A stretch of DNA of 64,000 nt, taken from positions 56,263,346 through 56,327,345 of the forward strand of contig NC_090324.1 in the NCBI RefSeq assembly GCF_040869045.1. Reading direction: 5' to 3'. The notes beneath the pieces are model-generated. The model saw only the letters and a list, made by a program, of their open reading frames with translations, did no database searches and was not told the DNA's origin. The stretch is from Eurosta solidaginis. Its lineage: Eukaryota; Arthropoda; Insecta; Diptera; Tephritidae. A program made the position numbers and the translations under genes. This document shows, piece by piece, positions 57,640 through 64,000 of the stretch (position 1 is its first letter; the number at the start of each line of letters is the position of its first letter).

Positions 57640-57760
57640 CACGATTGCTGGCGGAAAAGAGGGGGGGGGGGGGGGGGGAGAAAACGGGGGAAGGGTCTGC
57701 TGCTCGGCATTGCTTCCGGCTCTACTACGGAGATTGTGGGTGTGAGTGTGAGCAGCCGTA
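57640..57760 (-). other. proline-rich linker with poly-G/C run
   Basis: Between ORF1 and the endonuclease. On the plus strand a run of about 18 G lies at 57,661-57,680, where the left copy has only six C (3,010-3,015 region). It may be a real expansion or an assembly artefact. Confidence 0.6.
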
Positions 57761-57879
57761 TGAGTTGGTGGCGGGAACTTGTTGTGGCTTGCTGAGCAGC
57801 GTGGCTGCTGGAATGTAGTGGGGCGCACTAAGGCGAAGACTACGGGACGCCCTTGGGCGTGAACAGCAAAGAGCCATAA

Positions 57880-58242
57880 AAGATGTATAGAAGTTACGTG
57901 GACGTCAGGTTTTGGGATCTAGCTCAGGAAAACCTGTCCGATGCAACCATCTCTTACACTATACACACTGACAAGAGTATAACCGTCCTAAAAATATTCT
58001 TTTCCGGCAGACCCAGCAAAACCATTTCTCAGGACAGGAGTCAGGAGACGGACCCGGATTGGATTCGATACCTTCCCGTAGAAAGAGAATATGGGGAAGT
58101 CCCGCTGCAAGGAGCTGCTGGGAGGATGACAATTTGTGGGAGGGACGCAACAAACTAAATGGGGTTACACTGAAATGCAAGTCCTTGGTCGGGAAAAATT
58201 CCGAGTCACTCCGGTTCATAGAACCGACTGCCTTGGGAAGCG
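57880..58242 (-). pseudogene. LINE-A right copy ORF1
   Basis: Carries EGIESNPGP (2A-like) at 58,050-58,076, preceded by a leucine-rich stretch and followed by WFCWVCRKRIFLGRLYSCQC. A stop at about 57,959 interrupts the PHD-like finger. The downstream GLDPK-type text is present in another frame. Confidence 0.7.
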
Positions 58243-58251
58243 GTCAGCTAC
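58243..58251. other. LINE-A target-site duplication (5' side)
   Basis: GTAGCTGAC on the minus strand, matched exactly at 54,360-54,368. The left arm keeps only the 3'-side copy (9,375-9,383). Confidence 0.93.
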
Positions 58252-58650
58252 ACCTCGTACCTTTTGGCAGATGTGAAGTAAAATAGCACGGTATATCGGT
58301 TTGTTTTTTACTACCTTGAAGTCAGACAGGATGCTCTCAAAAGAGTGCACCCATGAAATATATTGGAAGGGGTTGCCTTCAAAAGTTTGCAATTCTTTCA
58401 CACAGTCAGGTAATCTGAAGATGTCTTTAAGATTCACCTCCGTTGAAGGAGCTCACGGTTCTGCTTCCTGGCAGAACGGGTGATTTGCTAGCACTTTCTA
58501 AAAGGCCAAGCCGGGATCTCAGATTGTCCAAAGCAGATACCCGCCTGACGCTGTTGACCTGTTCCAGGAGTACTTTAGCCGCAGCCGTTAAATTGGCGAC
58601 AGTGGTTTGTAGAGCTTACATTGTCCTGCAAGAAAATATTAATATTTTAT
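58252..58650 (-). pseudogene. gag: gypsy element: gag N-terminal part
   Basis: Minus strand: AAKVLLEQVNSVRRVSALDN and LRSRLGLLESASK (58,450-58,600), a stop and frame change near 58,440, then LKDIFRLPDCVKELQTFEGN and AILLHICQKVRG up to the LINE-A junction. The pattern fits Ty3/gypsy capsid N-terminal regions. Continues at 54,359 after LINE-A. Confidence 0.8.
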
Positions 58651-58689
58651 AGATTCTACGTATGCCCCTAATACGTACAGGTTTAGCAT

Positions 58690-59080
58690 TAGCACAAGGT
58701 TTTTTGTTGGTTCGGCTCTCAGCTTTTGCTCAAAAGTTTTTTAAAACACAGTGTTTTTTGTTGGGCTATTGGCCTCTTTTCAACGCAGGGTTTTTCCTTT
58801 TATAATTTTTTGGGCTATCAGCCTCTTTTAAGTTTTTATAACGCTGGGTTTTTTTCTTTTATAATTTTTTGGGCCATCAGCATTTTTTCAATTCTTATAA
58901 CGCATGGCTTTTTCCTTTTATAATTTTTTGGGCCATCAGCATTTTTTCAATTCTTATAACGCAGGGCTTTTTCCTTTTATAATTTCTTGGGCTATTATAC
59001 TCTTTTTACTTTATTATGCAGGGGTTTTCCGCTTTTGTACTTTCTTAGGCTATCAGCCTCTTTTCACGTTTTGCACTAGC
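58690..59080 (-). repeat. 59-bp tandem repeat in gypsy leader
   Basis: 'ataattttttgggc' recurs at 58,802, 58,861, 58,920 and (variant) 58,979, exactly 59 bp apart, with more diverged units on either side. Lies between PBS and gag, so it forms the 5' leader of the element RNA. Confidence 0.85.
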
Positions 59081-59085
59081 TTCAC

Positions 59086-59103
59086 AGTTCCTGCTCGGGC
59101 GCC
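59086..59103 (-). other. gypsy element primer-binding site
   Basis: Minus-strand GGCGCCCGAGCAGGAACTGT. It resembles a tRNA-Lys PBS (TGGCGCCCGAAC..) and directly follows the LTR end. Confidence 0.65.
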
Positions 59104-59669
59104 GTTTAAAGGATCAAGGATCCTTTCACTGAACAAAATTAAAAGGCCAACTTGCCCTGGATACTAAATAAAAAAGAAGCTTTTTCACAATTAAGATTTA
59201 ACAATTTTGTTTAAAATTCAATAATTAAATATGATAGTGGTTAGTGAAGCCCCGTCGCAACTGCCCTCGCAATGTCTTCTGCTGCCTTTTATAACGTTTC
59301 TCTTGGCGTCTTTCCGTAGCCAGACATATGCGACGTCTGGGTGTGAGTGTGGCCTTGACTTCCCGCAGGTGTCTTACTTGGCTGACATGTGCACTGCAAA
59401 ATTCTCACAACAGTGTGAAATAAAAATATGCTGACTCCGCTGCAATGTGTATAGGTACTGTCTTGGTTCCCATAGGTTTGATAACGTTGCGCAATATTGT
59501 CATTGCGCGATATGATGAAATGCACTTGGCGTTGAAGCGGGTGTTGGGTTGCAATTATGCTGCTTACAATAATTATTCTTATGAAGCTGCAGGTGGCCCA
59601 TCAAACGTGGGAAGAATAATTATGCTGACACAGCGGCACGTGTAAACTTCAGCTTGTGGGAATCCAACA
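59104..59669 (-). repeat. gypsy element 5' LTR (LTR-2)
   Basis: From TGTTGGATTC (59,669) to the PBS. Contains a TATA box, TATAAAAGGC at 59,293-59,284, and A/T-rich downstream sequence. The 5' boundary is inferred from TGTTGG only. No second LTR copy is visible in the window, because the element is broken by PLE-1. Confidence 0.55.
59284..59293 (-). promoter_or_regulatory. TATA box in LTR-2
   Basis: TATAAAAGGC on the minus strand, about 180 nt upstream of the PBS, oriented to transcribe gag. Confidence 0.5.
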
Positions 59670-59699
59670 TGTTGGGTGCCGCCAGCGTGTTAACTTCTA

Positions 59700-60850
59700 T
59701 GTTTTTTTCCGGCTCAATTTCCAAATTAAAACACAAACGTTTCGACTTTTTTCACTATATTTCGGTTACACTTCGGTAGCCATCCTCAGGACACTATTAA
59801 CAACATAAAAACATCACAATATAAAACAATGTACAACATAAAAATTTGTAAACAAAAATCACATACATGATAAAGATCCTATCCGTCAAATGTGTCCATT
59901 GTTGTCGCTTGCTCTCCAACAAATGTCTGTAAAAATGTGCGCTGTGGTCTATGTCCGTTTTACAGTTCATTCGTATGTTTGTAGGTACGTTGATTATGTG
60001 AAACATTTACAATGTAAAAACGTTTCCCGTAGTGTTGTTCTTGTTCAAGTATAGTTGCTCTTTCAAAGTTAGGAGAATGCCCGGTACTATTAAAGTGGGA
60101 TGTAAGGGCTGTTTTATGAAACTTTGTACTGTGAGACTGTTTGTAGTCAGACGTGTGTTGTGACAGTCTGGTTTTTAACTTTCCTTTTGTTGTACCCACA
60201 TATATGCCTCATAGCTCATCCGTTTTACCGTTACATGGAATTTTGTAAAATGCGTTACTTTTTTCGGGTGTTGGAATTCTCTGTTTAATTCTATTAAATA
60301 TATTCTTTAAAGTATTTATTGGTTTGTGAGCTATTCTAACTTTTTCTTTATTATAACAATCAGATCTCGCTACACGTTCCGACAGTTCAGGTACATATGT
60401 TAACGATTTGGATATTTTCGCTTTTTCTGAGCTATTTTGAAGGGTTTTTGTTGAAGATCGCCTTAATAGAGAATTTATAACCGATTTCGGAAAATCTTTG
60501 TCTTTTAGTAATGATTTTATTTCTGGTTTTATATCTTTGTGGTATATTTCGTCAGATATTTGTAGCACTCGTTGTATACAGGCCATTGCTGTATTCATTA
60601 ACATCGTTTTGGGTGCTTTGAATGGAAACCGATAATTCGTCCAGATGAGGTTGGCTTTTTATATGTACCTCTTTAATTTTAATTGATTTTGTCTTCTGAT
60701 GATTATTGAGTCAAGATAAGCTAATTTTCCGTTTTCTTCGAGCTCTATCGTGAACTTTATATCGTCGGTACAATGCCAAAGTGACGAATGCGCCATTTTT
60801 GTTAAACGATATATTATATATGTAAAATTTTTCAGAGGCAAAAAAAAAAC
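59700..60850 (-). mobile_element. PLE-2, second Penelope-like family, 5'-truncated
   Basis: Ends near 59,700 and is cut on its 5' side near 60,850, after the RT. The 3' flank is the gypsy LTR start. The protein sequence is clearly different from PLE-1. Confidence 0.8.
59797..60841 (-). pseudogene. PLE-2 linker and GIY-YIG endonuclease
   Basis: IKFTIELEENGKLAYLDSII (60,659-60,800), then a basic linker (AMACIQRVLQISDEIYHKDI..RRSSTKTLQ), AFYKIPCNGKTDEL, a TGA near 60,208 within the GIY block, then IYVGTTKGKLKTRLSQH and LEQEQHYGKR. The catalytic Arg and His are present; YIG reads YVG. One stop and one frameshift near 59,990. Confidence 0.85.
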
Positions 60851-61010
60851 AAATGTGCATTTTTTTGAAAAAAAAATTTAAAAATAATTTTTCAATTAAC
60901 ATTACTTAGTAGTTTACAAAAGTAAACCTTCCAATAGTGATTGAAAAATACAAAATTAAATCTCTATTAATAAAATTTCTATTTTTAAACATGTCTTACG
61001 CGTTTTTCTC
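60851..61010. other. AT-rich junction
   Basis: Poly-A/T tracts between PLE-2 and the next LTR. No gene. Confidence 0.4.
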
Positions 61011-61426
61011 AAAACATCAAATATGCACATTCGTGACTTTGGTATTGGACCGACGATACGAATTTAGAGCGCATGCATCTAAGACGGTTCACACGCCATA
61101 GGGCATTTGACACTTTCGTTGCGTCGTTAGTATGCATTTGTTTATAATAAAAGCAACGCAAACATAATTACGTTCCCACAGCAAGGCACGTGCGTTACTT
61201 GAGCTGCCCTTAGGAAATACGCCACGATCATTTACTATGTACATATGTTTTGGTCGCTCATGCATATGTTTAGTATGTAGGAACTTTAGTGAATAAGAAT
61301 ATGTTTAGAATAATTTAGTATAAATAAGCCAAAAATTGTTTTAATAAAGACACTTACACTTGGTGCTGCAATACGGCACCACACAAACTTCTTTGAGTTT
61401 TACTTCAATTTATTCCTAACTTTAAA
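61011..61426 (+). repeat. LTR-3 5' LTR (left boundary uncertain)
   Basis: Ends directly before the PBS at 61,427. Contains GTATAAATAAG (about 61,319) and AATAAAG (about 61,344), a typical promoter/poly-A layout. I could not fix its start, and no second copy is present in the window. Confidence 0.5.
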
Positions 61427-61442
61427 TGGCGATCCTGTCAGA
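61427..61442 (+). other. LTR-3 primer-binding site
   Basis: TGGCGATCCTGTCAGA, nearly the same as the LTR-1 PBS (TGGCGATCCTGCCA), so probably primed by the same tRNA (Arg). This places LTR-3 in the same lineage as LTR-1. Confidence 0.75.
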
Positions 61443-62572
61443 TATGCGGAATATCGCAGAATCCCTCTAAAAATCCTGAGCTGCTGACTCCTGAGGCAGA
61501 CTCCCTTTAGAGTTCTTATAAACTTTCCTTAAACTCACTCCAATGGGTCCTGCTTGCAGACCAATTTAAAACAAGTAACGCGCTTACATGAATGCAGTGA
61601 AAACACAAGCATAAGAGGGTGGAATAAGAAATCCCGCAGCAAGGGTGAATGATCACCTTATATCAAGCATAACCGGATGGAATAAGAAATCCCGCAGCAA
61701 GGGTGAATTATCAATTTATATTGACGAAATTTATGTGGATGAAAACAACGAGGAAGCGACTTATATTTAATTATAGTTATCCGTATGAATTTAGAACATT
61801 TCCCTATACTTTCTAAAAGCTTATGGCAACCTAACCTCTGCCTTGCTATGGGCAAAAAGTATATTTCTGCCAATAGATTTAAGTAAAATGAATCTTGTTC
61901 AAATGAATGAGGAAACAGATATTATTAGTCAGTAAGAATTTTACGGAATATTTTTGCGTTGCAGTAATTTAACTTTAGAAGGAGAAAATAAGCAGGCAGA
62001 AGAACAACCGATAGCAATAGAATCAGTTAGACAGGGCCATAAGGCCATAATGATAGAAGAATATAGACAAAGCCAAGCAAAATTAAAAAAGAGAGGAAGA
62101 AAAATCTAACTTAAGAAGGGCTGTAGCCATAATATATCAAAGAGTTAATCTTTCAACAAGCACGGAGGAAAGAATCCGCTTAAATAAGATTAGGCAATTA
62201 AAAACTTATAAAAGGATTTTTTTTTAAGAAAAAAAAGAATTTTTTTAAATAAATGAATAAAAACAAAATTTAAAAGAAACCTTTGTTATATTTAAATTAC
62301 AATGCCGACCAAGAACCCAATAACTTGGATTGAGAACAAAATAGAAAAAAGAGACTTAGAAAAGTAATTACAGTGGTTGAAAGGATTTTGGAAGGATATT
62401 GGAATGACTAGTTAGCCAACTATTGAGGATGTTATTAATCCTATAACTAGAATCGAGGACACCAGACGCATGATGATAAGGTATAACCTTACAGATCATA
62501 GATAAAAATAAATAAAAAAAAAAAACAAAAAATAGAAGAAGGAACAAAATTTTGTTGTATATCTTTTTGACA
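61443..62572 (+). other. LTR-3 leader, no intact ORF
   Basis: Contains a ~60-bp duplication (61,618-61,712: 'ggaataagaaatcccgcag', 'caagggtgaat'). 'ctgctgactcctgaggcag' near 61,480 echoes the leader of LTR-1 (27,555-27,600). Lysine/glutamate-rich broken frames at 61,985-62,120. No gag motif found. Confidence 0.5.
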
Positions 62573-62788
62573 ATGGGAAGCCAAGAATCAAAAGTCACTA
62601 ATCCAAATGCTAACGTGGTAAACACGGTTCAAACAATAGACCACACTGAAGCATTGGAAATCATAAAAATTTACCTTCTAGTTATTGTCGTTATTAGCGC
62701 TGTGAACTTATTTTTGATATGCTATTCAACACATAAAAAAATTTTGAAAAAGTACCAGAGCCGAGCAGACCGTCTGGCCAAAGTCTAA
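62573..62788 (+). CDS. LTR-3 small membrane protein, 71 aa
   Basis: The ATG at 62,573 is the first ATG of the frame. The product begins MGSQES, which fits the N-myristoylation pattern (Gly2, Ser6), followed by a polar stretch (NPNANVVNTVQTIDHTEALE). One hydrophobic span (IYLLVIVVISAVNLFLICY, ~residues 37-55) is next, then a basic tail (KKILKKYQSRADRLAKV). The predicted form is a lipid-anchored, single-pass, cytoplasmic-tailed peptide. I recall small ORFs ahead of gag in mdg1/412-type elements, but cannot confirm homology. Intact. Confidence 0.6.
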   Translation: MGSQESKVTNPNANVVNTVQTIDHTEALEIIKIYLLVIVVISAVNLFLICYSTHKKILKKYQSRADRLAKV

Positions 62789-63160
62789 ATTCAAAAATAA
62801 AAATAAAAGAAAAAAATCTTTTTCTCAGTTTACCTAATCGAGTCAATGGGAAGCTCTTCTCAACACACTTGTGGAATATTGTAACCTCGATGTTAATAAA
62901 GGAAATTAGTATTGAAACGTTAGAATACTTCATTTATTGAATTCATTTACACAACAATATTTTAACTATAAAAACAGTGATTAGTAGGTCGCTCGAGTCG
63001 TAGGAAAAAGCCGGAAGTGCCGATCAGCTCGTGTAAGCGTTGCCACTTAATTGTTTACACAAATAATGTTTCTGTGCTACCAGCACCTTCCCTTTTCAAT
63101 ATGTTTATTCGATACATTTTTTCTAAGTTGGCTTAAAACGGTCGACGGGTTTACGAACAC
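62789..63160 (-). repeat. possible gypsy 3' LTR (LTR-4) and PPT
   Basis: On the minus strand, 'AAAAGGGAAGG' (about 63,085-63,095) could be a polypurine tract. Downstream, 62,880-63,059 runs from TGTAAACAATT to ..CGAGGTTACA with an AATAAA inside, which suggests a short (180 bp) LTR. The PPT is not directly adjacent, so the boundary is doubtful. 62,789-62,880 is unassigned. Confidence 0.35.
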
Positions 63161-64000
63161 GCTGTGGTCGTTTATAAGCTCTTTCTGACTGATTGTCGTT
63201 TTCACTCCGCATACTATGTCTTTCGTCTTAATGTGTTGTTGGTGTTACTTGTGGAGAAGGCACTGATGCCACAGCTGACGTATCGTTTGGAATATGCACA
63301 TGCACACGTGTGTCAAGGTTTGATACATTATCCAGTGCAGTATAATACAACTGAAATGCCTCTGTCAGTAGTTTGTCGTTACATTCGGTTACGTTTTGTG
63401 ATAACGCAGAATTTTCCTGATGACGTTTTCGAATTTGGCATGACATCGAATCGATTTACCATTCTGTAATCGTATATTATACATGACTTTTCCGATGCGC
63501 TCAATGATTCTACCTTTCGCCCATTTGTAGCTGTCTTTGTTTTTGTGTTCGCAAACAAAAACGAGATCTTCAATGTCATAGCACCTCTGCTTAGCACCAT
63601 GCTTTTTATCAAACTGATTCTTCATTTTAACTTGTCTGTCGCTTTAAATTTTAGATTCTGTGGGTACAGTTGGTTTAAGTAAATCGAGTTTTAGACGTCT
63701 CTCTCTTCCAATTAAAACTTCTGCAGGTGATTTTCTGTCATCATTCTGCTTGTTTGGTGTGGATCTGTAAACTTGTAAAAATACTAACAAATTTTGTGCT
63801 GTTGTCCCTTCCCCGTTCAGCTTTTTTAGTGCCCGTTTGAAGGTATCCACCAACCTGTCAGCCTGTGCGTTCAACATGGGATAGTAGGGACTACTACGAA
63901 CATGTTCAATGCCGTGTTCTGCTAAATATTGCTGGAACTCATGGCTGGTGAACTGTGTGCAATTATCCGATACTATTGTTTTCGGCAATCCGAATCTAGA
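63161..64000 (-). pseudogene. pol: gypsy integrase core and C-terminal domain (LTR-4)
   Basis: Continues past the window edge. PKTIVSDNCTQFTSHEFQQY (second catalytic Asp; the usual SDNG reads SDNC), RSSPYYPMLNAQADRLVDTF (the expected Glu of QAER is Asp), RALKKLNGEG, VYRSTPNKQ and SPAEVLIGRERR. A frameshift near 63,640 leads to the C-terminal domain (NQFDKKHGAKQR; AKGRIIERIGKVMYNIRL), then a tail to about 63,230. Ty3/gypsy-type; catalytically altered. Confidence 0.88.

Larger units (their letters stand above)
54369..58242 (-). mobile_element. LINE-A, right copy, full length with 9-bp TSD
   Basis: 3,874 bp inserted in gypsy gag. GTAGCTGAC occurs on both sides (58,243-58,251 and 54,360-54,368), and removing LINE-A plus one repeat restores the gag frame. 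5' start CGCTTCCCAAGG, 3' tail CAACAACATGA. This is the best reference for the family in this window. Confidence 0.93.

Overview
The window is non-coding-host, transposon-dense DNA from an insect, most likely a higher fly (Diptera). I would guess a tephritid fruit fly, from memory of similar repeats; this is unverified. I found no bacterial-type operons, CRISPR array, rRNA or complete tRNA, and no intact host gene. Almost every recognisable protein belongs to a retroelement or DNA transposon, and most are broken. The two host-derived sequences (a Bloom helicase fragment and a Nup188 fragment) are decayed copies.

Layout. 1-2.4 kb: repeat fragments and a ~120-bp tandem array. 2.4-19 kb: a LINE (LINE-A, interrupted by a CR1/Jockey-type LINE-B), a gypsy gag piece, the 3' part of a Penelope-like element (PLE-1), then a large repeat element T1 carrying a second element T2. 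19-23 kb: a further LINE (LINE-D, holding a SINE-like repeat) and a third LINE-A copy, both on the minus strand. 23.9-28.3 kb: a decayed LTR retrotransposon with both LTRs. 28.4-30.4 kb: a 5'-truncated I-clade LINE. 30.4-53.4 kb: a PLE-1 copy split by T1, which is itself split by T2 and by a 15-kb BEL/Pao composite. That composite holds an intact Tigger transposon, a Bloom-helicase pseudogene with a Nup188 fragment inside it, and a second gag/protease ORF. 53.4-59.7 kb: a gypsy-type element (LTR, PBS, leader repeats, gag, protease start) split by a full-length LINE-A with a 9-bp target-site duplication. 59.7-64 kb: a second Penelope-like element, the 5' end of another LTR element encoding a small membrane protein, and the integrase end of a further gypsy element.

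Architecture. The order LINE-A, gag, PLE-1, T1, T2 at 2.4-19 kb recurs in inverted orientation at 58.2-33.0 kb with the same junctions, so it is a large, diverged inverted duplication. Insertions found in only one arm give relative ages. In the right arm the nesting is gypsy, then PLE-1, then T1, then BEL, then Tigger. T1 and T2 share an architecture: subterminal inverted repeats, internal tandem repeats, a hairpin 17-20 nt from one end, and insertion between two Ts without duplication. This points to non-autonomous Helentron-type (DINE-1/INE-1-like) rolling-circle elements.

The most interesting items are the shared T1/T2 architecture, the inverted duplication, six compensating hairpins in a small retroposed insert, a 2A-like motif before a PHD-like finger in LINE-A, a tandemly repeated primer-binding site inside an LTR, and the nested Bloom/Nup188 fragments.
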